A stretch of 64,000 bases of DNA from Methanobacteriaceae archaeon (lineage in GTDB: Archaea > Methanobacteriota > Methanobacteria > Methanobacteriales > Methanobacteriaceae). The stretch covers positions 1 to 64,000 of the forward strand of contig JAQXTL010000004.1 in the NCBI GenBank assembly GCA_029219465.1, given 5' to 3'. The position numbers were made by a program, and so were the translations under genes. Of this stretch, positions 27,484 to 37,475 are shown in pieces (the stretch's first letter is position 1; each line of letters starts with the position of its first letter). The notes beneath the pieces are model-generated. The model had not been told where the DNA came from. It saw only the letters and a program-made list of their open reading frames with translations, and made no database searches.

Positions 27484-28035
27484 ATGTTAATGCCAATAGT
27501 TATTATATTAGTAATTATATTTATTGTATTTACACTCGTACACATGTACAACAACTTAGTTGGACTTAGAAACCGTGTGAAAAACAGTTATTCACAAATC
27601 GATGTTCAGCTTAAAAGAAGAAATGATTTAATACCAAATCTTGTTGAAACCGTAAAAGGTTATGCAGAACACGAAAAATCTGTTCTTGAAGAAGTAACCA
27701 AAGCAAGAACCGGCGTAATGAATGCTACCACTGTTGAAGAAACCAGTGCAGCAAACAATGTATTAACCGGTGCATTAAAAACTCTCTTTGCAGTTGCTGA
27801 AAATTACCCTGACTTAAAAGCAAACAGCAATTTCCAACAATTACAAAGTGAATTAAGTGAAACTGAAGATAAAATTGCATATTCAAGACAGTTTTACAAT
27901 GATGTTGTTTTAAAATACAACAATGCATGTCAACAATTCCCAAGCAGTATGCTTGCAAAAATGTTTGGTTTTAAAACCGAAGAATACTTTGAAACCACTG
28001 AATCAGAAAAAGCAGTTCCACACGTTGAATTTTAG
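27484..28035 (+). CDS. LemA family protein
   Basis: 183 residues. One N-terminal membrane helix (about 3-21) is followed by [34 protein letters not shown], the signature of LemA proteins, and a helical bundle. Function of the family is unclear; members act at the membrane. It is followed after 15 bp by a DUF2207 protein, a common pairing. The two genes stand on the plus strand inside an otherwise minus-strand informational cluster. Confidence 0.93.
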   Translation: MLMPIVIILVIIFIVFTLVHMYNNLVGLRNRVKNSYSQIDVQLKRRNDLIPNLVETVKGYAEHEKSVLEEVTKARTGVMNATTVEETSAANNVLTGALKTLFAVAENYPDLKANSNFQQLQSELSETEDKIAYSRQFYNDVVLKYNNACQQFPSSMLAKMFGFKTEEYFETTESEKAVPHVEF

Positions 28036-28050
28036 ATTATGAGGGATTTT

Positions 28051-29811
28051 ATGAATGTTAAAAAAACATTTGTAATAATCTTACTTTTTTTATTATTGTT
28101 TACAACAGTTGCATCAGTTTCTGCAGATGACGATAGAAGCTATTCAATCGAACATGCAGTATTGGATTTAACTGTTTTTAATAACGGATTATTACACGTA
28201 GAAGAAAGTTATGACTATTCTTTTGACGGATCATTTAACGGAGTATACAGAGATATTCCCCTTAAAACCGGAGAAAAAATAGAAAACGTAAAAGTATATG
28301 CAGAAGGTGCTTATGCAGTCTGCGAGCAAAGTGAAAAAGATGGAAAGACCCATTTAAAAATTTATTTATACTCTGATGCAGCACATACCAAAGGAATAAA
28401 AGACTGTGATGTAACAGTACACATAAGCTATGATATGAAAAACGTAGTAACAGTCTTTAATGATGTTGCAGGACTCCAATACAAACTTGTTGGAGAAGAA
28501 TGGGACGAACCGATCAAAAGTGTAGATGCAACAATACATTTACCGGCAGATAGTGGAAATGAATTTTATTTAAACCCACAAGAGCATAATGTTTCATCAT
28601 CTGTTGAAGGAAACACTCTTAAAACAACCGGTGGTTATGTACCTACAGGAGACTACTACGAAGCACTTGTATTAATGCCTGTAAAAGACTTTGCAACATC
28701 TCCAAATGCAAAACATGTTGACAAAGATGGTCGTGAAATGATTATGAAAAACCTAAAAGAAAGTACTGAAGGACGTGCTTTTTGGAATATGGTTTATACC
28801 ATTTTTGGATTATTATCTTTCTTATCTCCAGTAGCAGCAGTAGTAATTTATCTTAAATATGGAAGAGAACCTAAAGTTGACTATGACGGAATATATGAAA
28901 GAGATTTGCCAACAAATGACTCACCTGAAGTTGTTAATGCATTGGTTGAAAACAGATCAAGTATTGGAACTCCTAACTTAAAAGGATTTGAAGCTTCAAT
29001 CATGAATCTTATCGATAAAAAGGCAATAACCCTTGATGTAAGTGAAGATCATGAAAGTTCAACAAAAGATTTATTCCTAACATTTAAAAGCAATAAAGGA
29101 TTAAGCGAAGCTGAGAAAAAGGTATACAAAATTTTAAATAATTTTGCAAATGACAATACTCTAAATCTCTCAAGACTTAATGGAGTTTTATCTATAGAAG
29201 CAAATGGAAAATGGTTTGTAGATCAAGTTCATGAATGGGAATCAATGGTTAACGAACAAATTGATGTACCATACTACTTTGATGATAAAGGTTATACTTA
29301 CACCCTGTTCTTATCAGCAGCAGGAATAATAATTGGTATTATTCAGGTAATTCTTGGAGCTATTACAAATGCTAGTTCTGGATTTTTCACAATGGGATGT
29401 GGAATATTCCTATTTGCATTTTCCATAATCATAATATTTTTCAAAGAGGATATTTTTGGAAGATGGACAAAAGAAGGTAGGGAATACTATCTCAAATGGA
29501 GAAACTTGAAGAAGTTCTTAAAAGACAACAGTTTAATTAAAGAACACCCTCCAGAATCAATAGTTGTTTGGAACAAGTACTTGATTTATGGAACTGCTCT
29601 TGGAGTAGCAGACCAAGTTTACAAATCCATGAAACTCCATATGCCAAATACTGAAGATATGGGTGATTTATACATGTACCACTACTATGGTGGATACTCT
29701 ATGATGAACTCAGCATTCCATGCTGGTGAAGTATCAGCTAACCCAAGTGACTCTTACGGCTTTGGTGGTGCCGGAGGAGGATCTGGTGGTGGAGGTGGAG
29801 GAGCTTTCTAG
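28051..29811 (+). CDS. DUF2207-family membrane protein with Gly-rich C-terminus
   Basis: About 586 residues. A signal peptide (residues 1-25, FVIILLFLLLFTTVASVSA) precedes an extracellular N-terminal domain with YSIEHAVLDLTV and FNGVYRDIPL, features of DUF2207. A membrane helix near 240-260, a soluble region, and two more helices near 415-465 follow. The end is a glycine-rich tail (GGAGGGSGGGGGGAF). I start at ATG 28051, with GAGG upstream; ATG 28039 would put four charged residues ahead. It is paired with LemA, suggesting joint action at the membrane. The exact role is unknown. Confidence 0.88.
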   Translation: MNVKKTFVIILLFLLLFTTVASVSADDDRSYSIEHAVLDLTVFNNGLLHVEESYDYSFDGSFNGVYRDIPLKTGEKIENVKVYAEGAYAVCEQSEKDGKTHLKIYLYSDAAHTKGIKDCDVTVHISYDMKNVVTVFNDVAGLQYKLVGEEWDEPIKSVDATIHLPADSGNEFYLNPQEHNVSSSVEGNTLKTTGGYVPTGDYYEALVLMPVKDFATSPNAKHVDKDGREMIMKNLKESTEGRAFWNMVYTIFGLLSFLSPVAAVVIYLKYGREPKVDYDGIYERDLPTNDSPEVVNALVENRSSIGTPNLKGFEASIMNLIDKKAITLDVSEDHESSTKDLFLTFKSNKGLSEAEKKVYKILNNFANDNTLNLSRLNGVLSIEANGKWFVDQVHEWESMVNEQIDVPYYFDDKGYTYTLFLSAAGIIIGIIQVILGAITNASSGFFTMGCGIFLFAFSIIIIFFKEDIFGRWTKEGREYYLKWRNLKKFLKDNSLIKEHPPESIVVWNKYLIYGTALGVADQVYKSMKLHMPNTEDMGDLYMYHYYGGYSMMNSAFHAGEVSANPSDSYGFGGAGGGSGGGGGGAF

Positions 29812-30030
29812 CTTTTCCATTTCTTTTTTTACTTTTTTATACCAAAAAACACTATTTTTATAAAGAATATACTATTAAACAACCTTATTTTATTGTTTTT
29901 AGATGAAGTGATTGTAAATAAAATCAAAAGCAAATAAAAAACAAGTAAGTATGCATAAGAAGACAAATACTTAATCATCTAATGTAAATAAAATAAGTAA
30001 AAAAAATTTGAATAAAAAGAATAAAAAAAA
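29812..30030. other. Intergenic region between convergent DUF2207 gene and cbf5
   Basis: About 220 bp. T-rich stretches directly after the DUF2207 stop may end that transcript. Farther on, TGTAAATAAAAT occurs twice (29913-29924, 29983-29994), and TAGATGA (29900-29906) is complementary to TCATCTA (29975-29981). No gene is supported. Confidence 0.45.
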
Positions 30031-30996
30031 TTATTTCCAAAATCTTGGATATGTATCTGGTTTCATGAATACTTTAGAAACATTAACAGCAAAACCGGAA
30101 TCTGCATCCATGATTTCATTGGAAGTTAATAATGAACGACCAGCACCAACTAATTCGCCCTTAAGAGTTTCAATTGCAACAATATCATTCTTTTGAATGT
30201 TATCTGCAAGTTGTGAAATACCTCCGCAAGCAAGATTTGCACCATGACAAATTGCATCTACAGCGGAATCTTTAATAACGATTTTAGGCAAATAATCTGC
30301 TGCTCTTTCCATTGGCATGATTGCTTTTCTTAAGAATGAATCATCCCCATCTTCAATATAGAAATGGTATGCATCAGTTACATCCTGTAATGTAACAAGA
30401 TTGTTTTTTTCATTAAATGAACCTACCTGTGTTCTTCTAAGTTCAGCCATATGTGCGCCAACACCTAAAGCTTCACCAATATTGTGACAATAGGTTCTTA
30501 CATAAGTTCCTGCTTCACAACCGATTCTAAATAAAACATCTCTTCCTTCTATCTCATAAATAGTAGCATAATATACATTACGTGTTCTTAATTCACGTTT
30601 TACTGCTGATTTAACAGGAGGAAGCTGGAATATTTTACCGGTAAATTCTGCAAAAACTTCACGAATGCGCTCTTCGCTAACATCCTGATGGAAAGTCAAT
30701 AAACAAACATATTCCTTTGGAGCAGTTAAAAGAAGTTGAATTGCTCTTGTTGCATCATCTAAACCAACAGGTAAGATACCAGTTACTTTAGGATCTAATG
30801 TTCCACCATGTCCGGACTTTTCAATAGGTAAAATTCTTTTAACCCAAGAATCAATTTCATGAGAAGTTGGACCTGACGGTTTATCTAAATTAATTACACC
30901 TTTAGAAATATATTCAGAAATTTCCCTTTCTTCAGGTTTACATCCAAATTCAGGGGAAGTAAAACTTTTAGATTTAGTAATCATGTCAAATTTCAT
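30031..30996 (-). CDS. cbf5: tRNA/rRNA pseudouridine synthase Cbf5
   Basis: Catalytic subunit of archaeal H/ACA RNPs and a tRNA U55 synthase. 321 residues: the TruB domain has GVINLDKPSGPTSHEID, then KSGHGGTLDPKVTGILPV containing the catalytic aspartate, and GTYVRTYCHNIGEAL. The C-terminal PUA domain (about 235-321) has MPMERAADYLPKIVIKDSAVDAI. It is the last gene of the large ribosomal cluster, behind eL14 with a 66-bp gap. Confidence 0.95.
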   Translation of the reverse strand: MKFDMITKSKSFTSPEFGCKPEEREISEYISKGVINLDKPSGPTSHEIDSWVKRILPIEKSGHGGTLDPKVTGILPVGLDDATRAIQLLLTAPKEYVCLLTFHQDVSEERIREVFAEFTGKIFQLPPVKSAVKRELRTRNVYYATIYEIEGRDVLFRIGCEAGTYVRTYCHNIGEALGVGAHMAELRRTQVGSFNEKNNLVTLQDVTDAYHFYIEDGDDSFLRKAIMPMERAADYLPKIVIKDSAVDAICHGANLACGGISQLADNIQKNDIVAIETLKGELVGAGRSLLTSNEIMDADSGFAVNVSKVFMKPDTYPRFWK

Positions 30997-31062
30997 GAAA
31001 AAACCTTAAAAAAAATAGTTAAATAAAAAAAAGATATGAATAAATAAGATTATTCATTAAAT

Positions 31063-31284
31063 TTATAAGTCAGCTAATGCTGCTTTAATAGAGTCTGCAT
31101 CACCAGAAACATCGATAGAATCTGCAGTTGGTTCTAAGTGAGCAATATTACATCTTCTGTTTTTTACAGCTTCACCAATTACTTCTACAAAGTTTTCATC
31201 GATAATTTCAACGATTGCGCATTTTTCGCCTGCTTCTCTACCAGCAGTTTTAACACATACTCTACCTACTTCGATTGATGCCAT
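31063..31284 (-). CDS. rpl14e: Ribosomal protein eL14
   Basis: 73 residues, the short archaeal form with a KOW-like core: IEVGRVCVKTAGREAGEKCAI. It abuts cmk with no gap; this eL34-cmk-eL14-cbf5 order is usual in euryarchaea. Confidence 0.94.
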   Translation of the reverse strand: MASIEVGRVCVKTAGREAGEKCAIVEIIDENFVEVIGEAVKNRRCNIAHLEPTADSIDVSGDADSIKAALADL

Positions 31285-31806
31285 TTATATCACCTTTAAT
31301 GTTGTTGTAATGATTTCTGATATGCTTTCTGGATCAAAGCTATCAGTGTTTATAATTAAATCATAGATATCCATTTGATTAATATCAATATCATGGATTT
31401 CTTTATATCTTAAAGCTTCGCTTTCTTCACGAATAATAATTTCGTTTTTAGCTACATCAACAGATTTATCCTCTCTTTGAGCAATCCTTTGTGATCTAAC
31501 ATCAAAAGGAGTCATTAACCAAACTCTTAAATCAGCATTTTCTACAAAAAATGCAGATAATCTGCCTTCAAGAATTAAGTTATCTGAAGATTTAGCTTTT
31601 TCAGCTTGACGCCTATCTATTTCTTTATCAATTTCATCATTACCTTCAGCAAATTCACTGAATTCGAGAACACTCATTCCCCTTTCAGCAGCCATTTCCC
31701 TAAATACAAAGCCTGCAGAAATGTAAGGAACATCTAATTTTTCACTTAACACTTCAGAAAGTGTTGTGGTTCCAGTTCCAGCTAATCCACCGATTGTAAT
31801 TATCAT
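31285..31806 (-). CDS. cmk: Cytidylate kinase, archaeal
   Basis: Phosphorylates CMP/dCMP. 173 residues, with P-loop GGLAGTGTTT at residues 6-15 and the short archaeal form without the bacterial insert. YISAGFVFREMA and RIAQREDKS are visible. The ATG overlaps the eL34 stop by one base (TAATG). Confidence 0.94.
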   Translation of the reverse strand: MIITIGGLAGTGTTTLSEVLSEKLDVPYISAGFVFREMAAERGMSVLEFSEFAEGNDEIDKEIDRRQAEKAKSSDNLILEGRLSAFFVENADLRVWLMTPFDVRSQRIAQREDKSVDVAKNEIIIREESEALRYKEIHDIDINQMDIYDLIINTDSFDPESISEIITTTLKVI

Positions 31807-32072
31807 TATTTTCTAGCCTCGTTTTTGAAATGTTTACGAGCACAAGCTGAGCATAAGTATCCACCGAAAGGACGGCTAGGTCTTTTAGCGGTTTTGGATA
31901 ATTTACCTATTTCATATGGACGTCCACGAGGAACACCATGTAATACTGCACCACATTCAGCACAAACATGCTTAGATGGTTTTTTCTTTTTGTATCTTAA
32001 AACATTTTCTCCACCAGGAGTGTTTTTGTGAACTCTTTTATATGATCTTGATCTAAACCTATTAGCAGGCAT
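31806..32072 (-). CDS. rpl34e: Ribosomal protein eL34
   Basis: 88 residues. A zinc-binding pattern is seen: [16 protein letters not shown] and later CSACARKHF. Start ATG 32072 with AAGGTGAT upstream. It begins a sub-unit after a 116-bp gap that includes a probable promoter. Confidence 0.95.
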   Translation of the reverse strand: MPANRFRSRSYKRVHKNTPGGENVLRYKKKKPSKHVCAECGAVLHGVPRGRPYEIGKLSKTAKRPSRPFGGYLCSACARKHFKNEARK

Positions 32073-32131
32073 TTAATCACCTTATAATAATTTTTAATAA
32101 TTTAATAATTGTGTAATAGCGCATTCAATAT

Positions 32132-32153
32132 AGAATACTATAATATATATTCT
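32132..32153 (-). promoter_or_regulatory. Probable promoter of eL34-cmk-eL14-cbf5
   Basis: The 116-bp gap upstream of rpl34e holds the minus-strand box ATATATTATAG, framed by a small dyad AGAATA (32132-32137) / TATTCT (32148-32153), about 65-80 bp before the start. It may allow these genes to be expressed apart from the upstream ribosomal run. Confidence 0.35.
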
Positions 32154-32188
32154 TCATTATTAATAAAGATATAGTTTTTAGGGTTTAA

Positions 32189-32767
32189 TTAAAACCCTTG
32201 TTTGAATCCGAGGAATTTTCTTAATATCTGACTCATACCGAAAGTACAAATCATATACCATAATAACCAACCAATTCCATATGGAATAGTAGCTTGACCA
32301 CCATAGAAAAAACTACCAAGTACATGCCAAAGCGGAGTCAAAGTAACCCAATAAACAGTTTTAGGTAAAATGATTACTAAATCATTAATTGCAGATGCTC
32401 TCATCCAGAAGAATATCAAAATAATTGGAACGAAAGTAACAATCATTGGTTTGAATTGTTCTGACATCATTTCAGTGTTTTCTTTCATCATTTCAGTTTG
32501 CTGAGCTTGAAGCTGAGCCATTTTTTTACCGTCGCCTCTTTTTTGAGCTTCTCTGAGTTCTTTATTAAACTCTTTCATTTTAGCTTGCTTTTCATTTAAT
32601 GCATCTTGGTCAACTAAATACTTGTTAGCAACAGTTGTAATTAATGATACAATAAATGCAATGATTAACACTGTTAAAGCAGGATTACTTGGATTCGGAT
32701 CCATAGCGAGAATCGGATTGAAAACAGCGTTTAAAGCGCCATAAACCATCCCCATTATATCAAACAT
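32189..32767 (-). CDS. EMC3/TMCO1-type membrane protein (DUF106, Oxa1 superfamily)
   Basis: 192 residues. One helix near residues 28-48, a coiled-coil-prone basic stretch (about 60-100, KEFNKELREAQKRGDGKKMAQL), and two or more helices in 105-180. The family is the archaeal YidC/Oxa1-like insertase that helps membrane protein insertion at the ribosome. It lies between adkA and eL34 behind secY, its common location in euryarchaea. Confidence 0.9.
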   Translation of the reverse strand: MFDIMGMVYGALNAVFNPILAMDPNPSNPALTVLIIAFIVSLITTVANKYLVDQDALNEKQAKMKEFNKELREAQKRGDGKKMAQLQAQQTEMMKENTEMMSEQFKPMIVTFVPIILIFFWMRASAINDLVIILPKTVYWVTLTPLWHVLGSFFYGGQATIPYGIGWLLWYMICTFGMSQILRKFLGFKQGF

Positions 32768-32788
32768 AATATACCCCTAATAACAAAT

Positions 32789-33349
32789 TTATAAGTTTAA
32801 AACATCAACTAATTTAGAAACAGAGGAATCTAAATGATTATCATGGTTTTCAACTATTTTAACGGTTGCACCAGTTAAAGTAGCGTAAGCCATAGAAGTT
32901 GCTCTGTTCATTTCTTGATGTAATTGAATTTCTTTAACTTTTTGAAGATCTCTTTGACGAGTATCATCATTTAATCTTCTGAAAATGATTTCATCAGGAT
33001 TTGCTTCAATTAAAATGAAAAGATCTGGTTGTAATTGTTCTAAAACCCAATTAGGAAGTCCTGGTAAAAATCCAGACGGAGTATTGATAGTACAATGAGT
33101 ATCAACAATAACATTGTCGTTTTCGGATCTTTGTTTAATTTCTTTAGCTGCTTTAGCTTGAATTTCTTTTTGTGTTTCAGTAGGCAATTTTCTTAAAGAA
33201 TCTCTATCATGTACGATGTTTTCTTTAATTGCGATTTCAGTCATTATGTCACCATAGTTTAAGTGAACATAATCTACTTCTTCTAAAGCTTTGTTAAGTA
33301 AAGTTGTACTTCCAGAACCAGGAATACCAGTTAATACTACTAATTTCAT
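32789..33349 (-). CDS. adkA: Adenylate kinase, archaeal type
   Basis: 186 residues with P-loop GIPGSGSTT at 8-16 and the archaeal AdkA layout (LNYGDIMTEIA, VDTHCTINTPSGFLPGLP). It catalyses ATP + AMP to 2 ADP. It follows secY by 43 bp. Confidence 0.94.
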   Translation of the reverse strand: MKLVVLTGIPGSGSTTLLNKALEEVDYVHLNYGDIMTEIAIKENIVHDRDSLRKLPTETQKEIQAKAAKEIKQRSENDNVIVDTHCTINTPSGFLPGLPNWVLEQLQPDLFILIEANPDEIIFRRLNDDTRQRDLQKVKEIQLHQEMNRATSMAYATLTGATVKIVENHDNHLDSSVSKLVDVLNL

Positions 33350-33392
33350 ATTAATCCCCCACTCATATTGTTAAAAGAAAAAAGGAGATAAA

Positions 33393-34754
33393 TTAATCTC
33401 CTCCTAAAACTTTCCTAAGAACAGGATTTGCAGACATGAGTTGTTCTTCTGCCATTTCTTCATAAAGTTTATGGAGAATACCTACGGTAAGCAATACACC
33501 TGTACCTCCACCTAAAGCACCAGTTAAATCCGCAAGGAAAGCAATAAGACCTACATATACACCACTAATAATGGTAAGTGCAGGAATGTATTTTTTCAAA
33601 ATTTTATATAATTGACGTTTACTACTTCTGAATCCAGGAATCTGAATACCGGATTTGTAAAGTTGTTCGGAAATCTTTTTAGCATTTAATCCACTGATTT
33701 CTACCCAGAGATATGAGAACAATATACAACATGCAATAAAGAAGATTGCATATACAAGTACATGTATAGGGTCTGTTACAAACATGGATAAATTAGGTGT
33801 GGATAATAACCATGCAATACCATCAACAGCTTTACCGTTTTCGAAGTGACCTAAAATTGGAATACCTATTTTTTGGAAAACGTTTCCAAATAAAGTGAAG
33901 TTTACAAGCAATGCACTTGTTAAAATAACTGGCATGTTACTTGAGTAAACAAATTTTAATGGGTATTTACCAACTGATCCTCTAATTCTACCGTGACCTT
34001 TAACTTGACCATGTGAAATAGGAATTTCCACTTTCATAGCCTCACCATATAATACAACTAAGAATACAATAATAGTTGCAATTAATGGAACTAATATGGA
34101 GAAGTCAAAAGTACCGCCAGCTGCAAGTTGGATGAATTTAGGAATAATACCTGCTAATAATCCATCTGCACCATTTAAGATACTGAAAGTACCTACAATG
34201 ATTGCTTGACATACACCAGCTGCAATGAATAATCCAATACCACTACCGAATCCCCATTTTGAAACAACTTCATCAAGGTAAATAATAATAAATGCACCAA
34301 TAACAAGTTGTGCAATTAATATTAAAGTATAAGATCCATCAATAGGAACTAAGTTACCAGTTAATACTAAAACAGCTGCTTCAAAGACTGTAAATACAAT
34401 AGAAAGAATCTTTTGAGTAGCTTGGAAATGAGACTTGTCCTTATGAGAAGACAAATCCAAATCTAAAAGATTTGAACCAACTAACAGTTGTAAAACAATA
34501 GATGCAGTAACAATCGGACCAATACCTAAAGTAAGAATGGAACCGAAGCTTCCTGCCATAACTGCTCTTAACTGAGCAAATGAGTCAATTGCTCCAGGAG
34601 CTAACCCGTATAATGGAATTTGGGTTAATATAAAATATAAAACTAAAACAAGAGCTGTCCATTTAAGTTTTTCATTAAAATCTTCTCTGTGAACAGGAGA
34701 TTTAACTTCAGGAATAATTTTGAAGACAGGCTCTAAAAATTCTAGTGCGGACAT
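33393..34754 (-). CDS. secY: Preprotein translocase subunit SecY
   Basis: 453 residues with about ten membrane helices; forms the protein-conducting channel with SecE and Sec61beta. Landmarks are FEPVFKIIPEVKSPVHR at the N-terminus, the plug-region GSFGSILTLGIGPIVTASIVL, and the cytosolic loop near RIRGSVGKYPLKFVYSSNMPVIL. It follows uL15, the usual order in the spc-type cluster. Confidence 0.96.
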   Translation of the reverse strand: MSALEFLEPVFKIIPEVKSPVHREDFNEKLKWTALVLVLYFILTQIPLYGLAPGAIDSFAQLRAVMAGSFGSILTLGIGPIVTASIVLQLLVGSNLLDLDLSSHKDKSHFQATQKILSIVFTVFEAAVLVLTGNLVPIDGSYTLILIAQLVIGAFIIIYLDEVVSKWGFGSGIGLFIAAGVCQAIIVGTFSILNGADGLLAGIIPKFIQLAAGGTFDFSILVPLIATIIVFLVVLYGEAMKVEIPISHGQVKGHGRIRGSVGKYPLKFVYSSNMPVILTSALLVNFTLFGNVFQKIGIPILGHFENGKAVDGIAWLLSTPNLSMFVTDPIHVLVYAIFFIACCILFSYLWVEISGLNAKKISEQLYKSGIQIPGFRSSKRQLYKILKKYIPALTIISGVYVGLIAFLADLTGALGGGTGVLLTVGILHKLYEEMAEEQLMSANPVLRKVLGGD

Positions 34755-34789
34755 TTTTTTCCTCTAATAATATAAAAAAGAGAAAAAAG

Positions 34790-35227
34790 CTATAATTCTA
34801 TAGCTTCTCCTCCTAATTCTTCAATTTTTTCTACAGCAGATGCTGAAAATTGAGGAGCTGAAATTTTGAAAGTTTTGGTAATTTTACCTTTACCTAAAAC
34901 TTTGTCGTAACCTAATTCAGTTACATCAATTACGATAGCGTCACCATCTTGAGATGCTTTACCATCTGCAATTAATTTATCAGCTTGTTCTTCTAAGTAG
35001 TTTAAATTAACAGCATTGACTTTTTTAATCATTTTTTGAGGTCTTTTGAAACCATGTTTACCAAAGTGGTCAGGGTCGTGGATTACAGTCCAGGTCCAAT
35101 GTTGTTTACCCATACCTGCTTTTCCTTTTCCTCCTTTGTTACCTGCACCTCTACGTTTTTTAGTACAGCCTCCACCGTTGGATCTAGAACCTCTTTGTTT
35201 GTTAATTTTACGTTTTGTTCTAATCAT
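34790..35227 (-). CDS. rpl15: Ribosomal protein uL15
   Basis: 145 residues. Basic Gly-rich N-terminus (KINKQRGSRSNGGGCTKKRRGAGNKGGKG pattern, residues 6-35) and the C-terminal VLGKGKITKTFKISAPQFSASAV region are typical of archaeal L15. Gap 15 bp behind rpl30. Confidence 0.95.
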   Translation of the reverse strand: MIRTKRKINKQRGSRSNGGGCTKKRRGAGNKGGKGKAGMGKQHWTWTVIHDPDHFGKHGFKRPQKMIKKVNAVNLNYLEEQADKLIADGKASQDGDAIVIDVTELGYDKVLGKGKITKTFKISAPQFSASAVEKIEELGGEAIEL

Positions 35228-35242
35228 AATTATCCACCCGAT

Positions 35243-35701
35243 TTAAAGCATTTTCTTTGCGAGATCTTTAATATTTTCTCCCCTGTAACCTAAGGATCCA
35301 CCTTCTTTTACAGATAAACGAATATCTTCATATCCTTTTCTAGGAGGGTGTAAACGGAATACAGGTTTAATTCCTACATCAGCTAATTTAACTTTAGATT
35401 CAATTAAAGCTTGTGCTAAATCAGCGATGTCTTTGTAATCAGTATTTTCAGCAACGTATTCGTCAGTAACTTTTACATTACCTGGAAGTCTACCTCTTTT
35501 AGCAATGATAGCAGATAAGGTTTCTGCATCAATTTCACCCCAGGTGATGTAATCCTTAGCTTTTTGAAGCATACCTTCGTAGCTAGGGTTTTCTTCAACG
35601 AGTACTGCATGGCTGATTCTGTTAAGTCTTAACATATCTAAGGTGTCAGCAATATTTTGGATAACACCAGTAGTTCCTCTAACTCTAATAACTAAAAACA
35701 T
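35243..35701 (-). CDS. rpl30: Ribosomal protein uL30
   Basis: 152 residues, the long archaeal form. [20 protein letters not shown] at the start and [21 protein letters not shown] near the C-terminus identify it. Confidence 0.95.
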   Translation of the reverse strand: MFLVIRVRGTTGVIQNIADTLDMLRLNRISHAVLVEENPSYEGMLQKAKDYITWGEIDAETLSAIIAKRGRLPGNVKVTDEYVAENTDYKDIADLAQALIESKVKLADVGIKPVFRLHPPRKGYEDIRLSVKEGGSLGYRGENIKDLAKKML

Positions 35702-35712
35702 ATAATCACCAT

Positions 35713-36354
35713 TTAGTAGTTAACGCCCATTTTTTTGAGGTCTTCTTGACTTGCTTTTACATTACTTAACTCTTTTAAAGCAGCGAATACTGCGTTAGCA
35801 AAGTTTACTGTAGTTTGAGTTTGTCCGAAAGATTGGGACCATACATCGTGAATACCAGCAAGTTTTAAGATAGTTTTACCAACATCACCAATTACTAAAC
35901 CTACTCCTGCAGGTGCAGGGATTAAGTTTACGCTTACACTACTGGTTTTACCTTGTACTTTGAATGGTACGGTGTGTTCTCTTCCACAAACACAACCCCA
36001 ATCTCCACAACCTCTTCTTACTTTAATAAGATTGTATTTAGCATTGTCTACAGCTTTTCTGATAGCAGGACCAACCTCTTTAGCTTTACCTTGGCCTAAT
36101 CCTACGTAACCATTTTTGTTACCTACAGCAACAATTACTCTGAAATTAACTTTTCTACCGGATTTGTGCATCCTTTGAACTAAGTTAACATCCATTACTT
36201 CTTCTTCTAAATCCGGAATTAAGGCATCGACAATTTCTAATTCCATAATAGGAAGACCTTTTTCAAAGATTTCATCGATATCAGTAATGGTTCCATCTTT
36301 AACTAATTTACCCAATTTAGTTTTAGGTTCCCATTCATCAATATTAAAACTCAT
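35713..36354 (-). CDS. rps5: Ribosomal protein uS5
   Basis: 213 residues. The S5 double-stranded RNA-binding core [20 protein letters not shown] and the C-terminal half [20 protein letters not shown] are present. Gap 2 bp behind rpl18. A run of cysteines in [14 protein letters not shown] is common in archaeal S5. Confidence 0.96.
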   Translation of the reverse strand: MSFNIDEWEPKTKLGKLVKDGTITDIDEIFEKGLPIMELEIVDALIPDLEEEVMDVNLVQRMHKSGRKVNFRVIVAVGNKNGYVGLGQGKAKEVGPAIRKAVDNAKYNLIKVRRGCGDWGCVCGREHTVPFKVQGKTSSVSVNLIPAPAGVGLVIGDVGKTILKLAGIHDVWSQSFGQTQTTVNFANAVFAALKELSNVKASQEDLKKMGVNY

Positions 36355-36356
36355 AG

Positions 36357-36938
36357 TTATTCCTCTGCCTCATCAATATTCTTAATAGTTTCTTCAAAGT
36401 TTTTAGGTAAATCTTTAGGGTCAAGACCTCTTTCGAAGTATTTTGAGAATTTTTTAGCAACTTCTTCAGCATCTAAAGATTCAGCATACTCAGCAATGTG
36501 AGCACCGTTGATACGTTCTTCAGCTGGGAAGATGAAATCACCGTGAGGGATTTCTAAACCAGCATCTACAGCACCTTGGAGAGCTGCGAAAACTTTGGAC
36601 CCTCTAATTGGAGATTTTAAACCGATGTCTAAAATTGCATTTTCAACACCTGCTGCGATAGCTCTTTTAGCACAGAGGTATGCGGTTAAGTAACATGCAG
36701 TAAGGTTACCAGTGTGTCCTAAGTAACCGTATTTTGCTAATTGTTTACTTACAGCAGCTGCAACAGTTAAATCTCCTTCAGGAGCATAATTAATAACTTG
36801 AACAGTAGTGTGAGAGTTAGAAACTCTGACAACTAAACGAGGAGTGTCATAGTTAACTAATTTCATTCTTGCTGCATAATCAGTTTTTCCTTCTCTTCTT
36901 CTTCTGAAAGCTACTTTGTAATTAGTTCCATGTGCCAT
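36357..36938 (-). CDS. rpl18: Ribosomal protein uL18
   Basis: 193 residues; 5S rRNA-binding. [31 protein letters not shown] (segment at residues 11-41) is diagnostic of archaeal/eukaryotic L18/L5e-type. Tight spacing (2 bp) to eL19 and uS5 on either side. Confidence 0.96.
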   Translation of the reverse strand: MAHGTNYKVAFRRRREGKTDYAARMKLVNYDTPRLVVRVSNSHTTVQVINYAPEGDLTVAAAVSKQLAKYGYLGHTGNLTACYLTAYLCAKRAIAAGVENAILDIGLKSPIRGSKVFAALQGAVDAGLEIPHGDFIFPAEERINGAHIAEYAESLDAEEVAKKFSKYFERGLDPKDLPKNFEETIKNIDEAEE

Positions 36939-36940
36939 GT

Positions 36941-37396
36941 TTACTCATCTCCTTTAATTAAATCATGGTCACGGGCATAGTTTCTCATGTAAGATTTACT
37001 TCTGAATGCGCCACCCTTAGCCATTTTGTATAATTTACGGTAGGTAGTAACATCAATTACTTCATCTTCACGCATTTGTTTAAGATCTTTTCTTAAAGCT
37101 CTGATGGTAGTCATCCAAGCTTTTTTCTTAGGAGTACGTGCTTTTTTAGCTCCTTTTACACTACCTCTACCTTTTCTTTTTCCTTTTGCTTTTTGTTCTT
37201 TAATTTTTTTAGATCTGTAGCTACTAATACCTTTTTGAGGTTTTGCTTTAATAGCACCATCATTAATTAACTGCTTAACTCCTTCCCTAGTGATCGCCAT
37301 GGATACTTCTTCTAATCTTTCTGGATCAATCCATACACGATTAAGTCCTACTTTGAGGATACTAGCAGCTAATCTTTTTTGAGTTGTAAGATTCAT
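36941..37396 (-). CDS. rpl19e: Ribosomal protein eL19
   Basis: 151 residues. LTTQKRLAASILKVGLNRVW at the start and the basic hinge KGRGSVKGAKKARTPKKKAW identify it. A 130-bp gap containing a long hairpin separates it from eL32, unusual in this compact run. Confidence 0.95.
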   Translation of the reverse strand: MNLTTQKRLAASILKVGLNRVWIDPERLEEVSMAITREGVKQLINDGAIKAKPQKGISSYRSKKIKEQKAKGKRKGRGSVKGAKKARTPKKKAWMTTIRALRKDLKQMREDEVIDVTTYRKLYKMAKGGAFRSKSYMRNYARDHDLIKGDE

Positions 37397-37475
37397 ATAT
37401 ATAATCCTCCATACAGCATAGCTGATAAATTTAGATATACTCTAAATTCCCTTATTTTTTAATTTAAATTCAAAT

